Shown: positions 51,609 to 60,399 of the stretch, one piece after another
Layout of the letters: each line of letters starts with the position of its first letter
How positions within the stretch are numbered: the first letter of the stretch is position 1
NCBI GenBank assembly: GCA_035308165.1
Contig: DATGHC010000057.1
Span: 1 to 64,000, forward strand
Direction of reading: 5' to 3'
DNA from: DASTCZ01 sp035308165
Lineage (GTDB): Bacteria; Acidobacteriota; Terriglobia; Acidiferrales; UBA7541
DNA: 64,000 nucleotides
The notes under the pieces: generated by a model
What the model saw: only the letters and a program-made list of their open reading frames with translations
Databases searched by the model: none
Told to the model about the DNA's origin: nothing
Position numbers and translations under genes: made by a program

Positions 51609-52714
51609 TCTGCAGTCTTTGCAAGGCCCAACAGTTCACGCCAAACATCTGCAATCAGATCATCCGGCAATTCGCTGCCAATTTGCACTTTGCCGATTCG
51701 CTTTGCTAGCACAAATCTCAACCTGCCGTCGCGAGTCTTCTTGTCACAGCGCATGGCGGCGACAAGACTTTTCGGTGGAATGTGAGGCAATGGAGGCAAA
51801 GTGCCCACGCGCCGCACCAAGCCGATAATTCGAGCAGCGTCGGCAAGTGGAAGTCTGGCCGCTGCAACACTCAGGAGAGTGGCTGCTATCATGCCCCAGG
51901 CAACTGCTTCGCCGTGGAGGAAAACGCGATACTTCGTGATGGACTCGAGAGCGTGCCCGATTGTGTGGCCGAAATTCAACGATTCGCGCGGCCCCGACTC
52001 ACGCTCGTCGAGAGAAGTGATCCGCGCTTTTGCTGCGGCGCATCGCGGGATGATGGCGTCGAGCGTTGCAGCGTCGCGCCGGAGCAGCTTATCCATGTCT
52101 CGTTCGAGTTGCGCCAGTAACGCGCGGTCGCCGATCACGCCGTATTTGATGACTTCGTAGATCCCTGAGCGATATTCGCGGCCAGGCAAAGTCTTGAGAA
52201 CTTCGGGGTCAGCAATAACTAAGTCCGGCTGGTAAAAAGCGCCGACCATGTTCTTGCCTTCAGGTAGATCCACGCCGGTTTTTCCGCCGATGGCGCTATC
52301 CACTTGCGCGACGAGAGTTGTCGGCACATGGACAAGTCGCACCCCTCGTAGATAAGTGGCGGCGACAAACCCGGCGACATCGCCGACGACTCCGCCCCCA
52401 GCGTCAATGATGGTGCAGCGCCGGTCGGCTCCAGCGCGGGCCAGCGTACGGCACAGTTTTTCCACCGTCGCGAGATTCTTGGCGGCTTCCCGGTCGTCGA
52501 AAAGAATTACATCCGGGTTCGACTTGCGACCGAGCGTTGTAAGGAGAGATTTGCCCCAGCGCTTCCAAACTTTCGGCGACGAAAGAACGAAGGTTCCAGT
52601 TGTCGCTCCCAGTGTCAGAAGTCTCTTTGAAATCTGGCGAAGTTCGCCTCTCCCATAATAGACGGAATAGTGCTTAGAGGCGGCACGGACAATGATTTTG
52701 CGTGTGACGTTCAT
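51605..52714 (-). CDS. aroB: 3-dehydroquinate synthase
   Basis: This 369-aa protein has DAGGGVVGDVAGFVAATYLRG, LVHVPTTLVAQVDSAIGGKT, KNMVGAFYQPDLVIADPEVL and LNFGHTIGHALESITKYRVF (Zn His). It cyclises DAHP to 3-dehydroquinate with NAD+, the second shikimate step; aroF is at 38103. Translationally coupled to menG by a 4-base overlap. Confidence 0.96.
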   Translation of the reverse strand: MNVTRKIIVRAASKHYSVYYGRGELRQISKRLLTLGATTGTFVLSSPKVWKRWGKSLLTTLGRKSNPDVILFDDREAAKNLATVEKLCRTLARAGADRRCTIIDAGGGVVGDVAGFVAATYLRGVRLVHVPTTLVAQVDSAIGGKTGVDLPEGKNMVGAFYQPDLVIADPEVLKTLPGREYRSGIYEVIKYGVIGDRALLAQLERDMDKLLRRDAATLDAIIPRCAAAKARITSLDERESGPRESLNFGHTIGHALESITKYRVFLHGEAVAWGMIAATLLSVAAARLPLADAARIIGLVRRVGTLPPLPHIPPKSLVAAMRCDKKTRDGRLRFVLAKRIGKVQIGSELPDDLIADVWRELLGLAKTAE

Positions 52715-52872
52715 TGGTATGCAACGAATTTAGCACAAACATGTGGAGAGGCGTGGCAGAGGTAAGAGGCGCATGAGAACCCGTTTTCAATTACACGCTA
52801 TGTTAGGGGCATTGGAAAAACATAGAACGGCGAATCGTCCCGCGTTGCTTGGCTTCATCTCCCGAACCGCAT

Positions 52873-53940
52873 TTAGCGTGAATGCTTCGCGATTTCGGGT
52901 AGGCTCGCGAGGATTACGTCGCCGACGACCTGCAGACTGTGTGGGCTGATCTTGTCCAGCGTGTCCTGCGGCGTATGCCAGTAAGGAACGTCTTTCGTAA
53001 TATCGAGATCAATGATATCCACGACGGGCACTTTGCGGTTCATGAATGGCAAATGGTCGTCTTCAATTCCACCCGATTTTTCGGGAACGAAAATGTCCTG
53101 GTGGCCGAGCCGCGCGGCGGTGCTCCACACGATGTCCGCCAACCAGGGAGTGGAATTACTTTCGCGCTTGAGATGAATTTTTTTGCCGCCAACCAAATCG
53201 GCCAGCACGAACGCTTTCACATGCGGCAAGTCACCCGAAAGCGCCAGCCTCGCGGCCAATTCCTTGCTACCGAAGACGCTGTCCGTGTCGTTGTCCCAAT
53301 GGACAAAAGCTTCTTCGCCATCCAGAAATGCAATCCAGATATTTGCAGGCTGCGGCTTTCCGCAAAGGACGCGGGCCATTTCCAACATCAATCCAGTCGA
53401 GGATCCGCCATCATCGGCGCCAACGAAGTTAGTTAGTTTCTTGTCATTCGGATCGAGCGTGTCCGTATCGTAGTGTGTCGCCAGGAGAATGGTGTTTGAC
53501 CCGTTGCCAGGGACTTTCACTACAATGTTCTTCATGAGCACACTACCGACAGGTGTCGCAGCGTGAAAGTCGTCAGTCTCAACTTTGCAGCCGTAGCCAT
53601 TCAGTTGAGAAAGGATGTATTCCTGGACACGGTGGATGGCATCTGTCGCGGGCGGATGTGGGCCGAAACCAACTAGTTTTGCAACTTGATCGTAGGCCCG
53701 ATCCCCGCTGAAGCCCTGGGGCGACGCGCTTTTGGCGGGCGCGGTCCCGGACTGGACTGGTGCTTGTGCAATTGGCGGCTCGACATTCGGTGTCGTGGGA
53801 GCCGAGGCGGCAACACTGCCTGCGGGAGTGCCGGAAGTGTTCGCCGCGCTTCCTCCGCATGCTGTCAAACCGGCGATCGATAAACCGGCAAGCATCGCAA
53901 CACCGATCACGATTGCGCGCACTCTAATCCTTTTCGGCAT
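52873..53940 (-). CDS. glutaminyl-peptide cyclotransferase-like M28 lipoprotein
   Basis: This 355-aa lipoprotein has the lipobox LTAC in its N-terminus, followed by an Ala/Pro/Ser-rich linker. The M28 catalytic domain matches glutaminyl cyclases: ILLATHYDTDTLDPNDKKL, FVGADDGGSSTGLMLEMARV (Asp ligand), FLDGEEAFVHWDNDTDSVFG (Glu/Glu, the HW following the Glu pair being typical), IEDDHLPFMNRKVPVVDIID and WHTPQDTLDKI (His ligand). It would convert N-terminal Gln to pyroglutamate on exported proteins. It lies 21 bases after tatC. Confidence 0.88.
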   Translation of the reverse strand: MPKRIRVRAIVIGVAMLAGLSIAGLTACGGSAANTSGTPAGSVAASAPTTPNVEPPIAQAPVQSGTAPAKSASPQGFSGDRAYDQVAKLVGFGPHPPATDAIHRVQEYILSQLNGYGCKVETDDFHAATPVGSVLMKNIVVKVPGNGSNTILLATHYDTDTLDPNDKKLTNFVGADDGGSSTGLMLEMARVLCGKPQPANIWIAFLDGEEAFVHWDNDTDSVFGSKELAARLALSGDLPHVKAFVLADLVGGKKIHLKRESNSTPWLADIVWSTAARLGHQDIFVPEKSGGIEDDHLPFMNRKVPVVDIIDLDITKDVPYWHTPQDTLDKISPHSLQVVGDVILASLPEIAKHSR

Positions 53941-53961
53941 ACCAGCGCCTCTTTCCCGTAA

Positions 53962-54723
53962 CTATGATGCTCGTTTCCTGCGCACCACCGCCCAGGCAAC
54001 TCCAATTCCTACGAGATATAACACAATCATGGGCGCCATGAAGATGAGCATGGTCATCGCATCTGGAGTGGGCGTGATTATGGCCGCAACAACCGTGATC
54101 ACTACGATGGCATACCGGAAATTCTTCCACAGAAATTGCGGCGTCACAATGTTGAACAGCGCCAGAAAGAATATCAGGATGGGCAATTCAAAAACGACTC
54201 CAACCCCCACCAAAACCAGAAGGAGGAGATCAATATATTCCTCCGAATTAATCCACGGAGTGAAAGGGCCGCCCTGGGAGAAGGTCACCAGGAATCGCAG
54301 CAGGTACGGCAAGATTACGTAGTACGCAAATGCTATCCCACCCACAAAAAGTCCGACGGATGAAACCACAAATCCACCCACGGCCTTCCGTTCGTGTTTG
54401 TAAAGTCCGGGCGCGATGAACAACCAGACCTGGTAAAGCACGTAGGGAGAAGCGAGTACCAGCCCCACGTAGAGCCCAATCTGAATGTACAAATTGAGAT
54501 AGCCTGCGGGATGCGTGAAGTAAATCTTGGGATCCAAGTGTGCATCGTTCAATGCTTTGGTCATCGGCCGAACGATAAAATTCAACACGTATCTGGCAAC
54601 GCCTACACCAACGAAGGCGCCGATGGCGATGGCGGCAAAGGCATGGAAGAGACGCGTGCGCAAATCGGCCAAATGCTCGAAAAACGACATCCGGCCGCCG
54701 GGCTCCTGGGACTCGTCGGTCAT
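53962..54723 (-). CDS. tatC: TatC, twin-arginine translocase
   Basis: I choose ATG 54723 because GAGGTCCCAGAA precedes it and it follows the tatB stop by 10 bases; the frame extends back into tatB. The protein has MSFFEHLADLRTRLFHAFAA (HLxELRxRL motif), six TM helices (FVGVGVARYVLNFIV; LYIQIGLYVGLVLASPYVLY; GFVVSSVGLFVGGIAFAYYV; LLLLVLVGVGVVFELPILIF; AIVVITVVAAIITPTPDAM; a C-terminal helix) and the conserved FELPILIFFL. It recognises twin-arginine signals in the inner membrane. Confidence 0.93.
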   Translation of the reverse strand: MTDESQEPGGRMSFFEHLADLRTRLFHAFAAIAIGAFVGVGVARYVLNFIVRPMTKALNDAHLDPKIYFTHPAGYLNLYIQIGLYVGLVLASPYVLYQVWLFIAPGLYKHERKAVGGFVVSSVGLFVGGIAFAYYVILPYLLRFLVTFSQGGPFTPWINSEEYIDLLLLVLVGVGVVFELPILIFFLALFNIVTPQFLWKNFRYAIVVITVVAAIITPTPDAMTMLIFMAPMIVLYLVGIGVAWAVVRRKRAS

Positions 54724-54733
54724 TTCTGGGACC

Positions 54734-55141
54734 TCATGAGGGGCTGGAATGGTCATCAGGAGGGTTCTCAGGGGCCGTGCCAGTTGAAGTGTCACTCACG
54801 GGGTGGTCTGGCGATGGAGGGTCGATTTGGGCGCCTGAAGGCGGTGTGGCCGGAATAGTGCCTGCCAGCGCATCCCCTAAGGTCTTTGGGCCTCCCAGCG
54901 CCTCTTGCGCAGCCTTCTCGCGCTCAGTCACCTCGGCCTCACGTTTGCGCAGGTCGGCATCTCTGGCTGCCCGCTCCATATCGTGCATCTCATCTTCCAC
55001 TACACGCCTGACGTCAAATGATATCCGGCGGAATTCGGCCATGGCTTTGCCTAACATGCGAGCCAATTCTGGGAGTTTCTGAGGGCCAAATACCATCAGT
55101 GCTACTAGGAACAGGATGACTAAATGCGGCAGGCTAAGCAT
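54734..55141 (-). CDS. tatB: TatA/TatB family translocase component
   Basis: This 135-aa protein has an N-terminal TM helix (LSLPHLVILFLVALMVF), GPQKLPELARMLGKAMAEFR (the FGP hinge and amphipathic helix), a charged helix and a Pro/Thr/Ser-rich cytoplasmic tail. The tail length suggests TatB rather than TatA; one gene may serve both roles. No second TatA gene is in the window. It opens the tatBC-cyclase-aroB-menG run. Confidence 0.88.
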   Translation of the reverse strand: MLSLPHLVILFLVALMVFGPQKLPELARMLGKAMAEFRRISFDVRRVVEDEMHDMERAARDADLRKREAEVTEREKAAQEALGGPKTLGDALAGTIPATPPSGAQIDPPSPDHPVSDTSTGTAPENPPDDHSSPS

Positions 55142-55217
55142 TTCAACTGGAGGTCAGGCAGTGTTTCTCAGGCATCATAGAGTACCATTGTGGGGGAGTC
55201 AAATGCCGCAAGTGGTG

Positions 55218-55226
55218 TGCTATACT
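55218..55226 (+). promoter_or_regulatory. extended -10 promoter of the S41 protease gene
   Basis: TGCTATACT (TG at -15/-14 and -10 TATACT) lies about 30 bases before the ATG at 55256. The -35 region is poor, as expected for an extended -10 promoter. It diverges from tatB. Confidence 0.5.
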
Positions 55227-55255
55227 GGGTTTTTATTGACGGGACTGAGGTGAAC

Positions 55256-56896
55256 ATGCCTTCTGACAAGCGTGGTGTTCTGCTTGTAACCATTGTACTT
55301 GTTGCGTCCGCAATATTAGGTGGGATTTATGGGCCTACAGCCAGGGCTACGGCTGCTGGCGCGACCGACTTGCAGAGTTCGGTTAAGAATTTTGCGCAGG
55401 TGCTGACCGTGGTGCAGCAGAATTACGCCATTCCCGTGGACAGCAGCAAAGTTGTTTACGACGGCGCCATCCCGGGAATGCTGCGCATGCTTGATCCGCA
55501 CTCATACTTCTTCGATCCTCACCAGTGGGCCATTACTTTGGAAGACGAGCAGGGCCGCTACTACGGCGTTGGAATGCAAATCGTCCAAAGGATCAGCGAT
55601 AACAAGACCCAAGTGGTATCGCCCTTCGTAGGTTCGCCTGCTTACAAGGCGGGCATCCGGCCAGGTGACATAATTCTGAAAGTGGACGATAAATCCACCG
55701 TAGGCATGAGCAGTGTGGATATTGCGGACCTCCTGAAAGGGCCGAAGGGCACCACGGTACATATCGCCATGGGGCGTGAGGGCGTTTCGGACCCCCTGGT
55801 TTTCACGCTGGTTCGGGATGAAATACCCCGGCACGACGTGGATCCGCCAATCATGATTCGTCCTGGCGTTGGGTACATTCGGCTAACAGGATTTAATGAG
55901 ACGACCGGCGATGACGTTGCGGCTGCGCTTAAACAATTGAATCCCTCATCGCTCAATGGACTGGTGCTGGATTTGCGGGACAATCCCGGAGGCGTCTTGG
56001 ATGCGGCGTGGGCTGTCGGTGATATGCTGCTGGACAAGAACCAACTGATTGTTTCCCGGAAGGGCCGCGTATCTCCCTACCACCCATATTACGCATTGCA
56101 CGGCAACAATGGCTTGCGTGTTCCAGTTGTTCTGCTGATGAATAGCGGCTCCGCTTCTGCTTCTGAAATTCTGGCGGGTGCCATTCAGGACCACGATCGT
56201 GGTCTGGTGATGGGTGAGAGAAGTTTTGGCAAGGGCCTGGTCCAGTCGGTGCAGGGATTGAGTGAAGGCACGGGGCTAGCCCTTACTACCGCGCACTATT
56301 ACACGCCCAGTGGCCGGCTGATCCAACGCGACTACCATGACGTATCGTTCTTCGATTACGAATACAACCGTGGTGCCACGATCAAGCAAACGGAAGTAAA
56401 GCTGACGGACAGCGGCCGGAAAGTCTTCGGTGGAGGCGGGATCACTCCAGACGTCGAATATCCTTCTCCGAAGCTGAATGAGTTTCAACAAATCTTGCGG
56501 CGGCAGAGCAAGAATATTCTGTCGTCCATGGTTCCCGTAGATGTGGGGGTCGGAGATTTTGTCTCCTATTACCTGGGAACCAAACCGAACATCACCAAGA
56601 ATTTTGAGGTGGATGGTTCGGTCATCACACTATTTAAGCAGTACCTCACCAAGCGCGGCGTTGCTTTCACCGATCAGGACATCACCGAGAATCTCGACTG
56701 GATTAAGCTGCAAATCAAACGCGAAGTGTTCACATCCATTTACGGCTTACCGGAAGGGTTCCGCGTCGAGACGGAAGCCGATGCTGAGGTTTCCAAAGCC
56801 GTCGAACTTCTCCCGCAAGCCCGGGCGCTTTATGACAACGCGAGGCGTGTAGTTGCCGAGCGAATGGCCGCCCAGGGCGGGCCAACCTCGCACTAG
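55256..56896 (+). CDS. S41 C-terminal processing peptidase (CtpA-type)
   Basis: ATG 55256 lies 6 bases after GAGGTG. The protein has an N-terminal TM/signal helix (GVLLVTIVLVASAILGGIYG), an N-terminal domain, a PDZ domain at about 100-190 (GVGMQIVQRISDNKTQVVSP, GIRPGDIILKVDDKSTVGMS) and the S41 catalytic region (GLVLDLRDNPGGVLDAAWAV, LMNSGSASASEILAGAIQDH with the nucleophilic Ser, MGERSFGKGLVQSVQGLSEG with the Lys base). It is a periplasmic protease degrading or trimming proteins from the C-terminus. Divergent from the tat operon. Confidence 0.94.
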   Translation: MPSDKRGVLLVTIVLVASAILGGIYGPTARATAAGATDLQSSVKNFAQVLTVVQQNYAIPVDSSKVVYDGAIPGMLRMLDPHSYFFDPHQWAITLEDEQGRYYGVGMQIVQRISDNKTQVVSPFVGSPAYKAGIRPGDIILKVDDKSTVGMSSVDIADLLKGPKGTTVHIAMGREGVSDPLVFTLVRDEIPRHDVDPPIMIRPGVGYIRLTGFNETTGDDVAAALKQLNPSSLNGLVLDLRDNPGGVLDAAWAVGDMLLDKNQLIVSRKGRVSPYHPYYALHGNNGLRVPVVLLMNSGSASASEILAGAIQDHDRGLVMGERSFGKGLVQSVQGLSEGTGLALTTAHYYTPSGRLIQRDYHDVSFFDYEYNRGATIKQTEVKLTDSGRKVFGGGGITPDVEYPSPKLNEFQQILRRQSKNILSSMVPVDVGVGDFVSYYLGTKPNITKNFEVDGSVITLFKQYLTKRGVAFTDQDITENLDWIKLQIKREVFTSIYGLPEGFRVETEADAEVSKAVELLPQARALYDNARRVVAERMAAQGGPTSH

Positions 56897-56952
56897 TAAA
56901 GTGTTTCAAGCGTAGCGCGGGGCCGCGGGTGGAATCGCCGCAGACCCTCTGA

Positions 56953-56958
56953 TAGAAT
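56953..56958 (+). promoter_or_regulatory. candidate -10 box of tRNA-Ala
   Basis: TAGAAT lies 9 bases before the first base of the tRNA, the right distance for a start at or just before the 5' end. The -35 is not clear. Confidence 0.3.
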
Positions 56959-56967
56959 TTTCGGCGT

Positions 56968-57043
56968 GGGCGGCTAGCTCAGCTGGGAGAGCGCCTCGTT
57001 CGCAACGAGGAGGCCGTGGGTTCGAATCCCATGCCGTCCACCA
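56968..57043 (+). tRNA. tRNA-Ala(CGC), CCA encoded
   Basis: A complete cloverleaf: acceptor GGGCGGC paired with GCCGTCC (one G-U), D-arm GCTC/GAGC, anticodon stem CCTCG/CGAGG around TTCGCAA with anticodon CGC at 57001-57003, T-arm GTGGG-TTCGAAT-CCCAT, discriminator A and encoded CCA. The anticodon reads GCG alanine codons. Confidence 0.97.
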
Positions 57044-57107
57044 AGACTCCTGCTCTCCACTTCCCTACGAAACCCGCCTTTGATCGAATTCGCGGCCCGA
57101 GGCTCGG

Positions 57108-57857
57108 CTACTTTGCCGGCTTTGCGAACAGGGCGTCGTCCACGGGTTGGTTCACGCGAACTTCCGTCAAGTGAATAATCACTGTTAAAGCGCCGTTGAT
57201 CTGGCGGATGCTAAAGGGTTGCTTCACCCCTTCCACTTCGCGATAGTCTTCCAGGAACGTTTGCGATGTAATCCTCGTTATGCCATTGTCCGTTTGAGCG
57301 TTCATTTCTTCATCGGTGCGGATCATTAGGCCCGACGAAATATCAAAGTACATCCTGCGCAGAGAGCCATCGCCAGGATCGCCCTCCAGGACATAGGTCG
57401 GATATGCGGCTACAGTTTCTTGCCCCTTTAACGTCAATTTTGGATAAAGCTTGTCGAGTTCGATCGACTGATAGAAATTGGAAGAGCGTTGCATGGATGA
57501 CAGGTCCTGGCCGGTAAGATCAGAGACTCCTGTATCCGGCCGTCGCAACCACGCAGTGTGTCCGTCGAATCCCCGCCGGACTTCACCTCCGCCGGGGAAA
57601 GTAATAATGGAGCAGTATTTGTTGGGAGCTTTTGCATAGGATTCCGCAGTGCCCCATTCCTCGACTCCGACAACTTGCAGAGTTCCCTTGGAAACGCGGG
57701 AAGTCAGCTTGGAAATCGCGCCCCGCCCGCCCAAAGCGGCAACATATTTGGTAAGAATGTCGTTAACCGTTGGAGTGGGAGTCTGCGCCTCGAACGTGAA
57801 GCTTGCACCGAATCCCAGCAGGCTCATGCACATCAACAAAATCACAGCTCGTTTCAC
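57108..57857 (-). CDS. secreted LolA-fold-like protein
   Basis: This 249-aa protein has a signal peptide (VILLMCMSLLGFGASFTFEA). The body shows the pattern of the LolA/outer-membrane-lipoprotein-sorting-like fold: VNDILTKYVAALGGRGAIS, GTLQVVGVEEWGTAESYAKA, PNKYCSIITFPGGGEVRRGF, AWLRRPDTG, and RRMYFDISSGLMIRTDEEMN. True LolA is smaller and lacks this N-terminal region. Function uncertain; likely periplasmic lipid or lipoprotein binding. Last gene of the thrC-alaX run (gap 54 bases). Confidence 0.78.
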   Translation of the reverse strand: MKRAVILLMCMSLLGFGASFTFEAQTPTPTVNDILTKYVAALGGRGAISKLTSRVSKGTLQVVGVEEWGTAESYAKAPNKYCSIITFPGGGEVRRGFDGHTAWLRRPDTGVSDLTGQDLSSMQRSSNFYQSIELDKLYPKLTLKGQETVAAYPTYVLEGDPGDGSLRRMYFDISSGLMIRTDEEMNAQTDNGITRITSQTFLEDYREVEGVKQPFSIRQINGALTVIIHLTEVRVNQPVDDALFAKPAK

Positions 57858-57911
57858 TTTACACCCCGGAAGGCGCTACAGAAGCGCCAGGAGAATCATA
57901 CCAGTATGACG

Positions 57912-59123
57912 CTACGCAGGCCGCTCCAGTTGCCGGAGCGCGCTGTCCAAGACGGCTTGCACGTGATTTGGATCGGGGACGCTGCCTTGAGCAAAGTCTC
58001 GCGTCCCGCCTCCCTTTCCACCCGCGGCGGCGAGGCAGTCGCGCAGAAGAGCGCTCATGTCCCCCTCCAGGCCGGGACTCTGCGCGAAAATGATCTGGCC
58101 CGCGCGTGTGGCTAGAAGTATCCGCACATTCGGCTGCGCAACCATTTTCGTGGCGAGGAGGCGCAGGAAAGCTGCATCGGAATCGCCAAGAAGATGGGAC
58201 ACAACTCCGGGCTGGCCGGATTTTCCGGCGCGGCCCGCAGTGGCCAGGAGCATGAGCGCTTGCACTTCGGCCAGCTCTTCGGTGAGGCGTTGACGCGTGC
58301 GATGACCCTCCTGGCGCTCCTCGAGGGCGCGAGCGACCATGGCGGGCACTTCAGCGGCCGCGCAGCTGAGCAACCGCGCCGCCTCACCTAGCGCGACGTA
58401 GTCATTGTGAGCGGTCACTCCGGAGCGCGCACCACAAACAAATTCCACACGCCAATTCCCTTTCACTTTTTCGAGTTTGCGCAGGAGAATGAGGCCGACC
58501 TGACCCGTCCTTGAGACATGAGTGCCACCGCAGGGCTGGCGGTCAAACCCCTCCACTTCAATGGCGCGCAGGATCCCTTCGCGATCAACTTGCTTGCGGA
58601 CACCTGCCGCGGCCAATTCCTGGGCGGTCCCGAAGAGGACGCGCACGGGCCGGTCCTCAAAAATAATTTCATTGGTGCGACGTTCAGCGGCGTCTAGATG
58701 GCGCCGTTCGATGACCGGGGCGGCCAGGTCAATCGTTGAAGTATCACGGCCGAGGTGAAACGACACCGTGGGAAATTGAAATAGCTCGATGAATGCTGCC
58801 GACAATAGATGCTGGCCAGTATGCTGCTGAATGTGATAGAAGCGGCGTTCCCAATCAATTCTTCCTTGAATGGGGCCCGGGGGGACAGCCCGATCCGTGA
58901 AGTGGATCACCTCGTGATTGTCCGAATCCAAGACTTCGACGACGTTCACATCGCCAAGTGTTCCCGTGTCGTGAGGTTGTCCGCCCGATGTGGGATAGAA
59001 AGCCGTTCGATCCAATAAGACACGCCAGCGATCTCCCTCTTGGTTGGCGGAAAGTACCCGCGCGTCGAATTCACGCAGGAATGCATCGTGATAATAGAGC
59101 CGTTCGGTCACTCGACTCGACAC
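57912..59123 (-). CDS. AlaX/DHHA1-type alanyl-tRNA editing protein
   Basis: This 403-aa protein starts at a GTG directly after the thrC stop. It contains the AlaRS editing (SAD) domain with RTAFYPTSGGQPHDTGTLG, IQQHTGQHLLSAAF (HxxxH zinc) and DRQPCGGTHVSRTGQVGL (CxxxH zinc), followed by a C-terminal DHHA1 domain (GGKGGGTRDFAQGSVPD), but no aminoacylation core. Such AlaXp-like proteins hydrolyse Ser- or Gly-mischarged tRNA-Ala in trans. A tRNA-Ala gene lies 870 bases downstream. Confidence 0.92.
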   Translation of the reverse strand: MSSRVTERLYYHDAFLREFDARVLSANQEGDRWRVLLDRTAFYPTSGGQPHDTGTLGDVNVVEVLDSDNHEVIHFTDRAVPPGPIQGRIDWERRFYHIQQHTGQHLLSAAFIELFQFPTVSFHLGRDTSTIDLAAPVIERRHLDAAERRTNEIIFEDRPVRVLFGTAQELAAAGVRKQVDREGILRAIEVEGFDRQPCGGTHVSRTGQVGLILLRKLEKVKGNWRVEFVCGARSGVTAHNDYVALGEAARLLSCAAAEVPAMVARALEERQEGHRTRQRLTEELAEVQALMLLATAGRAGKSGQPGVVSHLLGDSDAAFLRLLATKMVAQPNVRILLATRAGQIIFAQSPGLEGDMSALLRDCLAAAGGKGGGTRDFAQGSVPDPNHVQAVLDSALRQLERPA

Positions 59124-60317
59124 TCAGGATTTGGACTTGAGCGCCGCCTCCCACGCCTCGCTATATTTGTATCCTGTGCCGGTGTTGAATAGCACCACAC
59201 TGTCGTTGGGCTTGATCCAGCCGGTCTTGGCGAGCTTTCGAGCTGCAACGACGGTGGCCGCGCCCTCCGGGGCGGCGAACATTCCTTCCAGGCTGGCCAA
59301 TTCCCTGCCCGTGGCCAGCATCTCTTCATCGGTGGCCACGAGAGCTGTGCCATGCGTGGTGTGGATGTCAGCGAGCATGATGAAATCGCCGAGCGCTTTG
59401 GGCACGCGCAAGCCTGAGGCAATCGTGGCGGCGTTCTGGAAGAATTCAGAAGTCGCGGCTCCCTTTTCATAGGCCACGACAATCGGTGCGCAGCCGGAAG
59501 CCTGGACGCTGACCATCCGCGGACGGTCGTTGCCGATCCAGCCCATCTCTTGCATTTCGTCAAAGGCTTTGCACATCCCGATTAGACCCACACCTCCGCC
59601 GGTGGGATAGATAATTACGTCGGGCAGCTTTCCTCCCATCTGCTCCCACAGTTCGTAGCCCATGGTTTTCTTGCCTTCGATGCGATACGGCTCCTTGAGA
59701 GTGGTTACCTCGAACCAGCCTTCGCGCTCCTTGTGTTCGGCCACATATTTTCCGCAATCGGAGATGAGGCCGTCGAGCTTGCGGACGTCCGCTCCGAAAG
59801 CTTGGCATTCGAGGACATTTGCCCGGGGAGTGTCGGCAGGCATTACGATGACTGCGGGAATCCCGGCCTTCGCCGCATAGGCTGCCAGGGCTCCGCCGGC
59901 ATTGCCCGCGGTTGGTGTGGCCAGTGCTTTAGCTTTGAGCGCGCGGGCCCGTGTAACTGCCGCAGAAAGCCCGCGCGCTTTGAAGGAACCCGTCGGATTC
60001 AAGCCTTCATCCTTGATGAAAAGCTTGCGCAACCCCATTTGCTCACCGAGGCGCGATGCATTCAGGATCGGCGTCATGCCTTCACCCAGCGTGACGGGAT
60101 CATCACCGGGCATTACCTCAGCATAGCGCCAGATATTAAGCGGACGCCCGGCCAGGGCGTCGCGGGTTAGAGTGGCGGCCGCCTTCTTCAGGTCGTAACG
60201 GGCCAGCAGAGGCTTGCCGTCGTCTGGGCAAGTGTTCATAAGCTTGTTGTGCGGGTAGTTTTTATGGCACTGCGAACATTCCAAATGCGTCAAAGTAGAA
60301 AATGAATGTAATGGCAT
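59124..60317 (-). CDS. thrC: threonine synthase
   Basis: I use ATG 60317 (MPLHSFSTLTHLECSQCHK); the frame starts 18 codons earlier. The N-terminal Zn-ribbon-like segment (LECSQCHKNYPHNKLMNTCP) is followed by the PLP fold II domain: GLNPTGSFKARGLSAAVTRA (PLP-Lys in SFKAR), PTAGNAGGALAAYAAKAGIP, DVIIYPTGGGVGLIGMCKAF and VLFNTGTGYKY. It converts O-phosphohomoserine to threonine. A clear Zn ribbon marks the bacterial/archaeal short type. The alaX GTG starts directly after its stop. Confidence 0.9.
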   Translation of the reverse strand: MPLHSFSTLTHLECSQCHKNYPHNKLMNTCPDDGKPLLARYDLKKAAATLTRDALAGRPLNIWRYAEVMPGDDPVTLGEGMTPILNASRLGEQMGLRKLFIKDEGLNPTGSFKARGLSAAVTRARALKAKALATPTAGNAGGALAAYAAKAGIPAVIVMPADTPRANVLECQAFGADVRKLDGLISDCGKYVAEHKEREGWFEVTTLKEPYRIEGKKTMGYELWEQMGGKLPDVIIYPTGGGVGLIGMCKAFDEMQEMGWIGNDRPRMVSVQASGCAPIVVAYEKGAATSEFFQNAATIASGLRVPKALGDFIMLADIHTTHGTALVATDEEMLATGRELASLEGMFAAPEGAATVVAARKLAKTGWIKPNDSVVLFNTGTGYKYSEAWEAALKSKS

Positions 60318-60399
60318 GAGGGGAATAAGTTTAACACAGGCAACTGTGACGGCTTGAACCCGGCGGCACATCCCTGAAGATGAATAACTCTAACAAGGT

